A stretch of 64,000 nucleotides of DNA from Prostheceraeus crozeri (Eukaryota; Platyhelminthes; Polycladida; Euryleptidae): assembly GCA_907163375.1 (NCBI GenBank), contig CAJQUW010015384.1, positions 295,975 to 359,974 on the forward strand, given 5' to 3'. Shown piece after piece: positions 1-15,000 of the stretch. The first letter of the stretch is position 1. Each line of letters begins with the position of its first letter. Both the position numbers and the translations under genes were made by a program. The notes beneath the pieces were generated by a model. It searched no databases and had not been told where the DNA came from. It worked only from the letters and a program-made list of their open reading frames with translations.

Positions 1-3000
1 TGTTTGTATGTTAGAAATAAAACAAAGTTTCAACCGTTAACAAGTTAAAAATAAAGTTTCAATAGTTTGCAAGTTAAAACTAATGTTTCAATAATGCATA
101 TGTTAAGAATAAAGTTTTATCTGTTTGTATGATAGAAAGAAAACAAAGTTTCAACCGTTTACAAGTTAAAAATAAAGTTTCAATAGTTTACAAGTTACAA
201 ATAAAGTTTCAATAGTGTGTACGTTAGAAATAAAGTTCTATTTGTTTATATGTTAGAAATAGAATGACGTTTCACCAGTTTACAAGTTAAGAATAAAGTT
301 CTATCTGTTTATATGTTAGAAATAAAATGAAGTTTCATCAGTTTACAAGTTAAGACTAAAGTTCTATCTGTTTGTATGTTAGAAATAAAACAAAGTTTCA
401 ACCGTTAACAAGTTAAAAATAAAGTTTCAATAGTTTGCAAGTTAAGAATAAAGTTTCAATAGTGTGTACGATAGAAATAAAGTTCTATTTGTTTATATGT
501 TAGAAATAGAATGAAGTTTCACCAGTTTACAAGTTAAGAATAAAGTTCTATCTGTTTATATGTTAGAAATAAAATGAAGTTACATCAGTTTACAAGTTAA
601 GAGTAAAGTTCTATCTGTTTGTATGTTAGAAATAAAACAAAGTTTCAACCGTTAACAAGTTAAAAATAAAGTTTCAATAGTTTGCAAGTTAAAACTAATT
701 TTTCACCAGTTGGCAAGTTAAGAATAAAGTTTTATCTGTTTGTATGATAGAAATAAAACAAAGTTTCAACCGTTTACAAGTTAAGAATAAAGTTTCAATG
801 GTTTACAAGTTAAAAATAAAGTTTCAATAGTGTGCATGTTCAGAATAAAGTTCTATCTGTTTATATGTTAGAAATAGAATGACATTTCACCAGTTTACAA
901 GTTAAGAATAAAGTTCTATCTGTTTATATGCTAGAAATAAAATGAAGTTTCATCAGTTTACAAGTTAAGAATAAAGTTCTATCTGTTTGTATGTAAGAAA
1001 TAAAACAAAGTTTCAACCGTTAACAAGTTAAAAATAAAGTTTCAATAGTTTGCAAGTTAAAACTAATGTTTGAATAGTGCGTATGTTAAGAATAAAGTTT
1101 TATCTGTTTTGTATGTTAGAAATAAAATGAAGCTTCACCTGTTTACAAGCTAAGAATAAAGTTTTATCTGCTTGTATGTCAGAAATGAAATAAAGTTTCA
1201 CCAGTTTAAGAGTTAAAAATAAAGTTTCAATAGTGGGTATGTTAAGAATAAAGTTCTATCTGTTTATATGTTAGAAATAGAATGAAGTTTCACCAGTTTA
1301 CAAGTTAAGAATAAAGTTCTATCTGTTTGTATGTTAGAAATAAAGTTCTATCTGTTTATATGTTAGAAATAAAAAATGAAGGTTCACCAATTTACAAGTT
1401 AAGAATAAAGTTTTATCTGCTTGTATGTCAGAAATGAAATAAAGTTTCACCAGTTTAAAAGTTAAAAATAACGTTTCAATAATGTGTACGTTAGAAACAA
1501 AGTTTCAACCGTTTACAAGTTAAAAATAAAGTTTCAATAGTTTACAAGTTCAGAATAAAGTTTCAATAGTGTGTATGTTAAGAATAAAGTTTTATCTGTT
1601 TGTATGTTAGAAATAGAATGAAGTTTCATCAGTTTACAAGTAAAGAATAAAGTTCTATCTGTCTGTATGTTAGAAATAAAATGAAGTTACATCAGTTTAC
1701 AAGTTAAGAATAAAGTTCTATCTGTTTGTATGTTAGAAATAAAACAAAGTTTCAACCGTTAACAAGTTAAAAATAAAGTTTCAATAGTTTGCAAGTTAAA
1801 ACTAATGTTTCAATAGTGCGTATGTTAAGAATAAAGTTTTATCTGTTTTGTATGTTAGAAATAGAATGACGTTTCACCAGTTTACAAGTTAAGAATAAAG
1901 TTCTATGTGTTTATATGTTAGAAATAAAATGAAGTTTCATCAGTTTAAGAGTTAAAAATAAAGTTTCAATAGTGTGTATGTTAAGAATAAAGTTCTATCT
2001 GTTTATATGTTAGAAATAGAATGAAGTTTCACCAGTTTACAAGTTAAGAATAAAGTTCTATCTGTTTGTATGTTAGAAATAAAACAAAGTTTCAACCGTT
2101 AACAAGTTAAAAATAAAGTTTCAATAGTTTGCAAGTTAAAACTAATGTTTCAATAGTGCATATGTTAAGAAAAAAGTTTTATCTGTTTGTATGTTAGAAA
2201 TAGAATGAAGTTTCACCAGTTTACAAGCTAAGAATAAAGTTCTATCTGTTTATATGTTAGAAATAAAATGAAGTTTCATGAGTTTACAAGTTAAGAATAA
2301 AGTTTCAATAGTTTACAAGTTACAAATAAAGTTTCAATAGCGTGTACGTTAGAAATAAAGTTCTATTTGTTTATATGTTAGAAATAGAATGACGTTTCAA
2401 CCGTTTACAAGTTAAAAATAAAGTTTCAATAGTTTACAAGTTCAGAATAAAGTTTCAATAGTGTGTATGTTAATAATAAAATTTTATCTGTTTGTATGTT
2501 AGAAATAGAATGAAGTTTCATCAGTTTACAAGTTAAGAATAAAGTTCTATCTGTTTGTATGTTAGAAATAAAACAAAGTTTCAACCGTTAACAAGTTAAA
2601 AATAAAGTTTCAATAGTTTGCAAGTTAAAACTAATGTTTCAATAGTGCATATGTTAAGAATAAAGTTTTATCTGTTTGTATGATAGAAAGAAAACAAAGT
2701 TTCAACCGTTTACAAGTTAAAAATAAAGTTTCAATAGTTTACAAGTTACAAATAAAGTTTCAATAGTGTGTACGTTAGAAATAAAGTTCTATTTGTTTAT
2801 ATGTTAGAAATAGAATGACGTTTCACCAGTTTACAAGTTAAGAATAAAGTTCTATCTGTTTATATGTTAGAAATAAAATGAAGTTTCATCAGTTTACAAG
2901 TTAAGACTAAAGTTCTATCTGTTTGTATGTTAGAAATAAAACAAAGTTTCAACCGTTAACAAGTTAAAAATAAAGTTTCAATAGTTTGCAAGTTAAGAAT

Positions 3001-6000
3001 AAAGTTTCAATAGTGTGTACGATAGAAATAAAGTTCTATTTGTTTATATGTTAGAAATAGAATGAAGTTTCACCAGTTTACAAGTTAAGAATAAAGTTCT
3101 ATCTGTTTATATGTTAGAAATAAAATGAAGTTACATCAGTTTACAAGTTAAGAGTAAAGTTCTATCTGTTTGTATGTTAGAAATAAAACAAAGTTTCAAC
3201 CGTTAACAAGTTAAAAATAAAGTTTCAATAGTTTGCAAGTTAAAACTAATTTTTCACCAGTTGGCAAGTTAAGAATAAAGTTCTATCTGTTTGTATGTTA
3301 GAAATAAAGTTCTATCTGTTTATATGTTAGAAATAAAAAATGAAGGTTCACCAATTTACAAGTTAAGAATAAAGTTTTATCTGCTTGTATGTCAGAAATG
3401 AAATAAAGTTTCACCAGTTTAAAAGTTAAAAATAACGTTTCAATAATGTGTACGTTAGAAACAAAGTTTCAACCGTTTACAAGTTAAAAATAAAGTTTCA
3501 ATAGTTTACAAGTTCAGAATAAAGTTTCAATAGTGTGTATGTTAAGAATAAAGTTTTATCTGTTTGTATGTTAGAAGTAGAATGAAGTTTCATCAGTTTA
3601 CAAGTAAAGAATAAAGTTCTATCTGTCTGTATGTTAGAAATAAAATGAAGTTACATCAGTTTACAAGTTAAGAATAAAGTTCTATCTGTTTGTATGTTAG
3701 AAATAAAACAAAGTTTCAACCGTTAACAAGTTAAAAATAAAGTTTCAATAGTTTGCAAGTTAAAACTAATGTTTCAATAGTGCGTATGTTAAGAATAAAG
3801 TTTTATCTGTTTTGTATGTTAGAAATAGAATGACGTTTCACCAGTTTACAAGTTAAGAATAAAGTTCTATGTGTTTATATGTTAGAAATAAAATGAAGTT
3901 TCATCAGTTTAAGAGTTAAAAATAAAGTTTCAATAGTGTGTATGTTAAGAATAAAGTTCTATCTGTTTATATGTTAGAAATAGAATGAAGTTTCACCAGT
4001 TTACAAGTTAAGAATAAAGTTCTATCTGTTTGTATGTTAGAAATAAAACAAAGTTTCAACCGTTAACAAGTTAAAAATAAAGTTTCAATAGTTTGCAAGT
4101 TAAAACTAATGTTTCAATAGTGCATATGTTAAGAAAAAAGTTTTATCTGTTTGTATGTTAGAAATAGAATGAAGTTTCACCAGTTTACAAGCTAAGAATA
4201 AAGTTCTATCTGTTTATATGTTAGATATAAAATGAAGTTTCATGAGTTTACAAGTTAAGAATAAAGTTTCAATAGTTTACAAGTTACAAATAAAGTTTCA
4301 ATAGTGTGTACGTTAGAAATAAAGTTCTATTTGTTTATATGTTAGAAATAGAATGACGTTTCAACCGTTTACAAGTTAAAAATAAAGTTTCAATAGTTTA
4401 CAAGTTCAGAATAAAGTTTCAATAGTGTGTATGTTAATAATAAAATTTTATCTGTTTGTATGTTAGAAATAGAATGAAGTTTCATCAGTTTACAAGTTAA
4501 GAATAAAGTTCTATCTGTTTGTATGTTAGAAATAAAACAAAGTTTCAACCGTTAACAAGTTAAAAATAAAGTTTCAATAGTTTGCAAGTTAAAACTAATG
4601 TTTCAATAGTGCATATGTTAAGAATAAAGTTTTATCTGTTTGTATGATAGAAAGAAAACAAAGTTTCAACCGTTTACAAGTTAAAAATAAAGTTTCAATA
4701 GTTTACAAGTTACAAATAAAGTTTCAATAGTGTGTACGTTAGAAATAAAGTTCTATTTGTTTATATGTTAGAAATAGAATGACGTTTCACCAGTTTACAA
4801 GTTAAGAATAAAGTTCTATCTGTTTATATGTTAGAAATAAAATGAAGTTTCATCAGTTTACAAGTTAAGACTAAAGTTCTATCTGTTTGTATGTTAGAAA
4901 TAAAACAAAGTTTCAACCGTTAACAAGTTAAAAATAAAGTTTCAATAGTTTGCAAGTTAAGAATAAAGTTTCAATAGTGTGTACGATAGAAATAAAGTTC
5001 TATTTGTTTATATGTTAGAAATAGAATGAAGTTTCACCAGTTTACAAGTTAAGAATAAAGTTCTATCTGTTTATATGTTAGAAATAAAATGAAGTTACAT
5101 CAGTTTACAAGTTAAGAGTAAAGTTCTATCTGTTTGTATGTTAGAAATAAAACAAAGTTTCAACCGTTAACAAGTTAAAAATAAAGTTTCAATAGTTTGC
5201 AAGTTAAAACTAATTTTTCACCAGTTGGCAAGTTAAGAATAAAGTTTTATCTGTTTGTATGATAGAAATAAAACAAAGTTTCAACCGTTTACAAGTTAAG
5301 AATAAAGTTTCAATGGTTTACAAGTTAAAAATAAAGTTTCAATAGTGTGCATGTTCAGAATAAAGTTCTATCTGTTTATATGTTAGAAATAGAATGACAT
5401 TTCACCAGTTTACAAGTTAAGAATAAAGTTCTATCTGTTTATATGCTAGAAATAAAATGAAGTTTCATCAGTTTACAAGTTAAGAATAAAGTTCTATCTG
5501 TTTGTATGTTAGAAATAAAACAAAGTTTCAACCGTTAACAAGTTAAAAATAAAGTTTCAATAGTTTGCAAGTTAAAACTAATGTTTGAATAGTGCGTATG
5601 TTAAGAATAAAGTTTTATCTGTTTTGTATGTTAGAAATAAAATGAAGCTTCACCTGTTTACAAGCTAAGAATAAAGTTTTATCTGCTTGTATGTCAGAAA
5701 TGAAATAAAGTTTCACCAGTTTAAGAGTTAAAAATAAAGTTTCAATAGTGGGTATGTTAAGAATAAAGTTCTATCTGTTTATATGTTAGAAATAGAATGA
5801 AGTTTCACCAGTTTACAAGTTAAGAATAAAGTTCTATCTGTTTGTATGTTAGAAATAAAGTTCTATCTGTTTATATGTTAGAAATAAAAAATGAAGGTTC
5901 ACCAATTTACAAGTTAAGAATAAAGTTTTATCTGCTTGTATGTCAGAAATGAAATAAAGTTTCACCAGTTTAAAAGTTAAAAATAACGTTTCAATAATGT

Positions 6001-9000
6001 GTACGTTAGAAACAAAGTTTCAACCGTTTACAAGTTAAAAATAAAGTTTCAATAGTTTACAAGTTCAGAATAAAGTTTCAATAGTGTGTATGTTAAGAAT
6101 AAAGTTTTATCTGTTTGTATGTTAGAAATAGAATGAAGTTTCATCAGTTTACAAGTTAAGAATAAAGTTCTATCTGTCTGTATGTTAGAAATAAAATGAA
6201 GTTACATCAGTTTACAAGTTAAGAATAAAGTTCTATCTGTTTGTATGTTAGAAATAAAACAAAGTTTCAACCGTTAACAAGTTAAAAATAAAGTTTCAAT
6301 AGTTTGCAAGTTAAAACTAATGTTTCAATAGTGCGTATGTTAAGAATAAAGTTTTATCTGTTTTGTATGTTAGAAATAGAATGACGTTTCACCAGTTTAC
6401 AAGTTAAGAATAAAGTTCTATGTGTTTATATGTTAGAAATAAAATGAAGTTTCATCAGTTTACAAGTTAAGACTAAAGTTCTATCTGTTTGTATGTTAGA
6501 AATAAAACAAAGTTTCAACCGTTAACAAGTTAAAAATCAAGTTTCAATAGTTTGCAAGTTAAGAATAAAGTATCAATAGTGTGTACGATAGAAATAAAGT
6601 TCTATTTGTTTATATGTTAGAAATAGAATGAAGTTTCACCAGTTTACAAGTTAAGAATAAAGTTCTATCTGTTTATATGTTAGAAATAAAACAAAGTTTC
6701 AACCGTTAACAAGTTAAAAATCAAGTTTCAATAGTTTGCAAGTTAAAAATAAAGTTTCAATAGTGTGCATGTTCAGAATAAAGTTCTATCTGTTTATATG
6801 TTAGAAATAGAATGACATTTCACCAGTTTACAAGTTAAGACTAAAGTTCTATCTGTTTATATGCTAGAAATAAAATGAAGTTTCATCAGTTTACAAGTTA
6901 AGAATAAAGTTCTATCTGTTTGTATGTTAGAAATAAAACAAAGTTTCAACCGTTAACAAGTTAAAAATAAAGTTTCAATAGTTTGCAAGTTAAAACTAAT
7001 GTTTCAATAGTGCGTATGTTAAGAATAAAGTTTTATCTGTTTTGTATGTTAGAAATAAAATGAAGCTTCACCTGTTTACAAGCTAAGAATAAAGTTTTAT
7101 CTGCTTGTATGTCAGAAATGAAATGAAGTTTCACCAGTTTAAGAGTTAAAAATAAAGTTTCAATAGTGTGTATGTTAAGAATAAAGTTCTATCTGTTTAT
7201 ATGTTAGAAATAGAATGAAGTTTCACCAGTTTACAAGTTAAGAATAAAGTTCTATCTGTTTGTATGTTAGAAATAAAGTTCTATCTGTTTATATGTTAGA
7301 AATAAAAAATGAAGGTTCACCAATTTACAAGTTAAGAATAAAGTTTTATCTGCTTGTATGCCAGAAATGAAATAAAGTTTCACCAGTTTAAAAGTTAAAA
7401 ATAAAGTTTCAATAATGTGTACGTTAGAAACAAAGTTTCAACCGTTTACAAGTTAAAAATAAAGTTTCAATTGTTTACAAGTTAAAAATAAAGTTTCAAT
7501 AGTGTGCATGTTCAGAATAAAGTTCTCTCTGTTTATATGTTAGAAATAGAATGACATTTCACTAGTTTACAAGTTAAGAATAAAGTTCTATCTGTTTATA
7601 TGCTAGAAATAAAATGAAGTTTCATCAGTTTACAAGTTAAGAATAGAGTTCTATCTGTTTGTGTGTTAGAAATAAAACAAAGTTTCAACCGTTAACAAGT
7701 TAAAAATAAAGTTTCAATAGTTTGCAAGTTAAAACTAATGTTTCAATAGTGCGTATGTTAAGAATAAAGTTTTATCTGTTTGTATGTTAGAAATAAAATG
7801 AAGCTTCACCTGTTTACAAGCAAAGAATAAAGTTTTATCTGCTTGTATGTCAGAAATGAAATAAAGTTTCACCAGTTTAAGAGTTAAAAATAAAGTTTCA
7901 ATAGTGTGTATGTTAAGAATAAAGTTCTATCCGTTTATATGTTAGAAATAGAATGAAGTTTCACCAGTTTACAAGTTAAGAATAAAGTTCTATCTGTTTG
8001 TATGTTAGAAATAAAACAAAGTTTCAACCGTTAACAAGTTAAAAATAAAGTTTCAATAGTTTGCAAGTTAAAACTAATGTTTCAATAGTGCATATGTTAA
8101 GAATAAAGTTTTATCTGTTTGTATGTTAGAAATAGAATGAAGTTTCACCAGTTTACAAGCTAAGAATAAAGTTCTATCTGTTTATATGTTAGAAATAAAA
8201 TGAAGTTTCATGAGTTTACAAGTTAAGAATAAAGTTCTATCTGTTTGTATGTTAGAAATAAAACAAAGTTTCAACCGTTAACAAGTTAAAAATAAAGTTT
8301 CAATAGTTTGCAAGTTCAGAATAAAGTTTCAATAGTGTGTATGTTAATAATAAAATTTTATCTGTTTGTATGTTAGAAATAGAATGAAGTTTCATCAGTT
8401 TACAAGTTAAGAATAAAGTTCTATCTGTCTGTATGTTAGAAATAAAATGAAGTTACATCAGTTTACAAGTTAAGAATAAAGTTCTATCTGTTTGTATGTT
8501 AGAAATAAAACAAAGTTTCAACCGTTAACAAGTTAAAAATAAAGTTTCAATAGTGGGTATGTTAAGAATAAAGTTCTATCTGTTTATATGTTAGAAATAG
8601 AATGAAGTTTCACCAGTTTACAAGTTAAGAATAAAGTTCTATCTGTTTGTATGTTAGAAATAAAGTTCTATCTGTTTATATGTTAGAAATAAAAAATGAA
8701 GGTTCACCAATTTACAAGTTAAGAATAAAGTTTTATCTGCTTGTATGTCAGAAATGAAATAAAGTTTCACCAGTTTAAAAGTTAAAAATAACGTTTCAAT
8801 AATGTGTACGTTAGAAACAAAGTTTCAACCGTTTACAAGTTAAAAATAAAGTTTCAATAGTTTACAAGTTCAGAATAAAGTTTCAATAGTGTGTATGTTA
8901 AGAATAAAGTTTTATCTGTTTGTATGTTAGAAATAGAATGAAGTTTCATCAGTTTACAAGTTAAGAATAAAGTTCTATCTGTCTGTATGTTAGAAATAAA

Positions 9001-12000
9001 ATGAAGTTACATCAGTTTACAAGTTAAGAATAAAGTTCTATCTGTTTGTATGTTAGAAATAAAACAAAGTTTCAACCGTTAACAAGTTAAAAATAAAGTT
9101 TCAATAGTTTGCAAGTTAAAACTAATGTTTCAATAGTGCGTATGTTAAGAATAAAGTTTTATCTGTTTTGTATGTTAGAAATAGAATGACGTTTCACCAG
9201 TTTACAAGTTAAGAATAAAGTTCTATGTGTTTATATGTTAGAAATAAAATGAAGTTTCATCAGTTTACAAGTTAAGACTAAAGTTCTATCTGTTTGTATG
9301 TTAGAAATAAAACAAAGTTTCAACCGTTAACAAGTTAAAAATCAAGTTTCAATAGTTTGCAAGTTAAGAATAAAGTATCAATAGTGTGTACGATAGAAAT
9401 AAAGTTCTATTTGTTTATATGTTAGAAATAGAATGAAGTTTCACCAGTTTACAAGTTAAGAATAAAGTTCTATCTGTTTATATGTTAGAAATAAAACAAA
9501 GTTTCAACCGTTAACAAGTTAAAAATCAAGTTTCAATAGTTTGCAAGTTAAAAATAAAGTTTCAATAGTGTGCATGTTCAGAATAAAGTTCTATCTGTTT
9601 ATATGTTAGAAATAGAATGACATTTCACCAGTTTACAAGTTAAGACTAAAGTTCTATCTGTTTATATGCTAGAAATAAAATGAAGTTTCATCAGTTTACA
9701 AGTTAAGAATAAAGTTCTATCTGTTTGTATGTTAGAAATAAAACAAAGTTTCAACCGTTAACAAGTTAAAAATAAAGTTTCAATAGTTTGCAAGTTAAAA
9801 CTAATGTTTCAATAGTGCGTATGTTAAGAATAAAGTTTTATCTGTTTTGTATGTTAGAAATAAAATGAAGCTTCACCTGTTTACAAGCTAAGAATAAAGT
9901 TTTATCTGCTTGTATGTCAGAAATGAAATGAAGTTTCACCAGTTTAAGAGTTAAAAATAAAGTTTCAATAGTGTGTATGTTAAGAATAAAGTTCTATCTG
10001 TTTATATGTTAGAAATAGAATGAAGTTTCACCAGTTTACAAGTTAAGAATAAAGTTCTATCTGTTTGTATGTTAGAAATAAAGTTCTATCTGTTTATATG
10101 TTAGAAATAAAAAATGAAGGTTCACCAATTTACAAGTTAAGAATAAAGTTTTATCTGCTTGTATGCCAGAAATGAAATAAAGTTTCACCAGTTTAAAAGT
10201 TAAAAATAAAGTTTCAATAATGTGTACGTTAGAAACAAAGTTTCAACCGTTTACAAGTTAAAAATAAAGTTTCAATTGTTTACAAGTTAAAAATAAAGTT
10301 TCAATAGTGTGCATGTTCAGAATAAAGTTCTCTCTGTTTATATGTTAGAAATAGAATGACATTTCACTAGTTTACAAGTTAAGAATAAAGTTCTATCTGT
10401 TTATATGCTAGAAATAAAATGAAGTTTCATCAGTTTACAAGTTAAGAATAGAGTTCTATCTGTTTGTGTGTTAGAAATAAAACAAAGTTTCAACCGTTAA
10501 CAAGTTAAAAATAAAGTTTCAATAGTTTGCAAGTTAAAACTAATGTTTCAATAGTGCGTATGTTAAGAATAAAGTTTTATCTGTTTGTATGTTAGAAATA
10601 AAATGAAGCTTCACCTGTTTACAAGCAAAGAATAAAGTTTTATCTGCTTGTATGTCAGAAATGAAATAAAGTTTCACCAGTTTAAGAGTTAAAAATAAAG
10701 TTTCAATAGTGTGTATGTTAAGAATAAAGTTCTATCCGTTTATATGTTAGAAATAGAATGAAGTTTCACCAGTTTACAAGTTAAGAATAAAGTTCTATCT
10801 GTTTGTATGTTAGAAATAAAACAAAGTTTCAACCGTTAACAAGTTAAAAATAAAGTTTCAATAGTTTGCAAGTTAAAACTAATGTTTCAATAGTGCATAT
10901 GTTAAGAATAAAGTTTTATCTGTTTGTATGTTAGAAATAGAATGAAGTTTCACCAGTTTACAAGCTAAGAATAAAGTTCTATCTGTTTATATGTTAGAAA
11001 TAAAATGAAGTTTCATGAGTTTACAAGTTAAGAATAAAGTTCTATCTGTTTGTATGTTAGAAATAAAACAAAGTTTCAACCGTTAACAAGTTAAAAATAA
11101 AGTTTCAATAGTTTGCAAGTTCAGAATAAAGTTTCAATAGTGTGTATGTTAATAATAAAATTTTATCTGTTTGTATGTTAGAAATAGAATGAAGTTTCAT
11201 CAGTTTACAAGTTAAGAATAAAGTTCTATCTGTCTGTATGTTAGAAATAAAATGAAGTTACATCAGTTTACAAGTTAAGAATAAAGTTCTATCTGTTTGT
11301 ATGTTAGAAATAAAACAAAGTTTCAACCGTTAACAAGTTAAAAATAAAGTTTCAATAGTTTGCAAGTTAAAACTAATGTTTCACCAGTTGGCAAGTTAAG
11401 AATAAAGTTTTATCTGTTTGTATGATAGAAAGAAAACAAAGTTTCAACCGTTTACAAGTTAAAAATAAAGTTTCAATAGTTTACAAGTTACAAATAAAGT
11501 TTCAATAGTGTGTACGTTAGAAATAAAGTTCTATTTGTTTATATGTTAGAAATAGAATGACGTTTCACCAGTTTACAAGTTAAGAATAAAGTTCTATCTG
11601 TTTATATGTTAGAAATAAAATGAAGTTTCATCAGTTTACAAGTTAAGACTAAAGTTCTATCTGTTTGTATGTTAGAAATAAAACAAAGTTTCAACCGTTA
11701 ACAAGTTAAAAATAAAGTTTCAATAGTTTGCAAGTTAAGAATAAAGTTTCAATAGTGTGTACGATAGAAATAAAGTTCTATTTGTTTATATGTTAGAAAT
11801 AGAATGAAGTTTCACCAGTTTACAAGTTAAGAATAAAGTTCTATCTGTTTATATGTTAGAAATAAAATGAAGTTACATCAGTTTACAAGTTAAGAATAAA
11901 GTTCTATCTGTTTGTATGTTAGAAATAAAACAAAGTTTCAACCGTTAACAAGTTAAAAATAAAGTTTCAATAGTTTGCAAGTTAAAACTAATGTTTCAAT

Positions 12001-15000
12001 AGTGCGTATGTTAAGAATAAAGTTTTATCTGTTTTGTATGTTAGAAATAAAATGAAGTTTCACCTGTTTACAAGCTAAGAATAAAGTTTTATCTGCTTGT
12101 ATGTCAGAAATGAAATAAAGTTTCACCAGTTTAAGAGTTAAAAATAAAGTTTCAATAGTGTGTATGTTAAGAATAAAGTTCTATCTGTTTATATGTTAGA
12201 AATAGAATGAAGTTTCACCAGTTTACAAGTTAAGAATAAAGTTCTATCTGTTTGTATGTTAGAAATAAAGTTCTATCTGTTTATATGTTAGAAATAAAAA
12301 ATGAAGGTTCACCAATTTACAAGTTAAGAATAAAGTTTTATCTGCTTGTATGCCAGAAATGAAATAAAGTTTCACCAGTTTAAAAGTTAAAAATAAAGTT
12401 TCAATAATGTGTACGTTAGAAACAAAGTTTCAACCGTTTACAAGTTAAAAATAAAGTTTCAATTGTTTACAAGTTAAAAATAAAGTTTCAATAGTGTGCA
12501 TGTTCAGAATAAAGTTCTCTCTGTTTATATGTTAGAAATAGAATGACATTTCACTAGTTTACAAGTTAAGAATAAAGTTCTATCTGTTTATATGCTAGAA
12601 ATAAAATGAAGTTTCATCAGTTTACAAGTTAAGAATAGAGTTCTATCTGTTTGTGTGTTAGAAATAAAACAAAGTTTCAACCGTTAACAAGTTAAAAATA
12701 AAGTTTCAATAGTTTGCAAGTTAAAACTAATGTTTCAATAGTGCGTATGTTAAGAATAAAGTTTTATCTGTTTGTATGTTAGAAATAAAATGAAGCTTCA
12801 CCTGTTTACAAGCAAAGAATAAAGTTTTATCTGCTTGTATGTCAGAAATGAAATAAAGTTTCACCAGTTTAAGAGTTAAAAATAAAGTTTCAATAGTGTG
12901 TATGTTAAGAATAAAGTTCTATCTGTTTATATGTTAGAAATAGAATGAAGTTTCACCAGTTTACAAGTTAAGAATAAAGTTCTATCTGTTTGTATGTTAG
13001 AAATAAAACAAAGTTTCAACCGTTAACAAGTTAAAAATAAAGTTTCAATAGTTTCCAAGTTAAAAATAAAGTTTCAATAGTGCATATGTTAAGAAAAAAG
13101 TTTTATCTGTTTGTATGTTAGAAATAGAATGAAGTTTCACCAGTTTACAAGCTAAGAATAAAGTTCTATCTGTTTATATGTTAGAAATAAAATGAAGTTT
13201 CATGAGTTTACAAGTTAAGAATAAAGTTCTATCTGTTTGTATGTTAGAAATAAAACAAAGTTTCAACCGTTAACAAGTTAAAAATAAAGTTTCAATAGTT
13301 TGCAAGTTCAGAATAAAGTTTCAATAGTGTGTATGTTAATAATAAAATTTTATCTGTTTGTATGTTAGAAATAGAATGAAGTTTCATCAGTTTACAAGTT
13401 AAGAATAAAGTTCTATCTGTTTATATGTTAGAAATAAAATGAAGTTTCATCAGTTTACAAGTTAAGACTAAAGTTCTATCTGTTTGTATGTTAGAAATAA
13501 AACAAAGTTTCAACCGTTAACAAGTTAAAAATAAAGTTTCAATAGTTTGCAAGTTAAGAATAAAGTTTCAATAGTGTGTACGATAGAAATAAAGTTCTAT
13601 TTGTTTATATGTTAGAAATAGAATGAAGTTTCACCAGTTTACAAGTTAAGAATAAAGTTCTATCTGTTTATATGTTAGAAATAAAATGAAGGTACATCAG
13701 TTTACAAGTTAAGAATAAAGTTCTATCTGTTTGTATGTTAGAAATAAAACAAAGTTTCAACCGTTAACAAGTTAAAAATAAAGTTTCAATAGTTTGCAAG
13801 TTAAAACTAATTTTTCACCAGTTGGCAAGTTAAGAATAAAGTTTTATCTGTTTGTATGATAGAAATAAAACAAAGTTTCAACCGTTTACAAGTTAAGAAT
13901 AAAGTTTCAATAGTTTACAAGTTAAAAATAAAGTTTCAATAGTGTGCATGTTCAGAATAAAGTTCTATCTGTTTATATGTTAGAAATAGAATGACATTTC
14001 ACCAGTTTACAAGTTAAGAATAAAGTTCTATCTGTTTATATGCTAGAAATAAAATGAAGTTTCATCAGTTTACAAGTTAAGAATAAAGTTCTATCTGTTT
14101 GTATGTTAGAAATAAAACAAAGTTTCAACCGTTAACAAGTTAAAAATAAAGTTTCAATAGTTTGCAAGTTAAAACTAATGTTTGAATAGTGCGTATGTTA
14201 AGAATAAAGTTTTATCTGTTTTGTATGTTAGAAATAAAATGAAGCTTCACCTGTTTACAAGCTAAGAATAAAGTTTTATCTGCTTGTATGTCAGAAATGA
14301 AATGAAGTTTCACCAGTTTAAGAGTTAAAAATAAAGTTTCAATAGTGTGTATGTTAAGAATAAAGTTCTATCTGTTTATATGTTAGAAATAGAATGAAGT
14401 TTCACCAGTTTACAAGTTAAGAATAAAGTTCTATCTGTTTGTATGTTAGAAATAAAGTTCTATCTGTTTATATGTTAGAAATAAAAAATGAAGGTTCACC
14501 AATTTACAAGTTAAGAATAAAGTTTTATCTGCTTGTATGTCAGAAATGAAATAAAGTTTCACCAGTTTAAAAGTTAAAAATAACGTTTCAATAATGTGTA
14601 CGTTAGAAACAAAGTTTCAACCGTTTACAAGTTAAAAATAAAGTTTCAATAGTTTACAAGTTCAGAATAAAGTTTCAATAGTGTGTATGTTAAGAATAAA
14701 GTTTTATCTGTTTGTATGTTAGAAATAGAATGAAGTTTCATCAGTTTACAAGTTAAGAATAAAGTTCTATCTGTCTGTATGTTAGAAATAAAATGAAGTT
14801 ACATCAGTTTACAAGTTAAGAATAAAGTTCTATCTGTTTGTATGTTAGAAATAAAACAAAGTTTCAACCGTTAACAAGTTAAAAATAAAGTTTCAATAGT
14901 TTGCAAGTTAAAACTAATGTTTCACCAGTTGGCAAGTTAAGAATAAAGTTTTATCTGTTTGTATGATAGAAATAAAACAAAGTTTCAACCGTTTACAAGT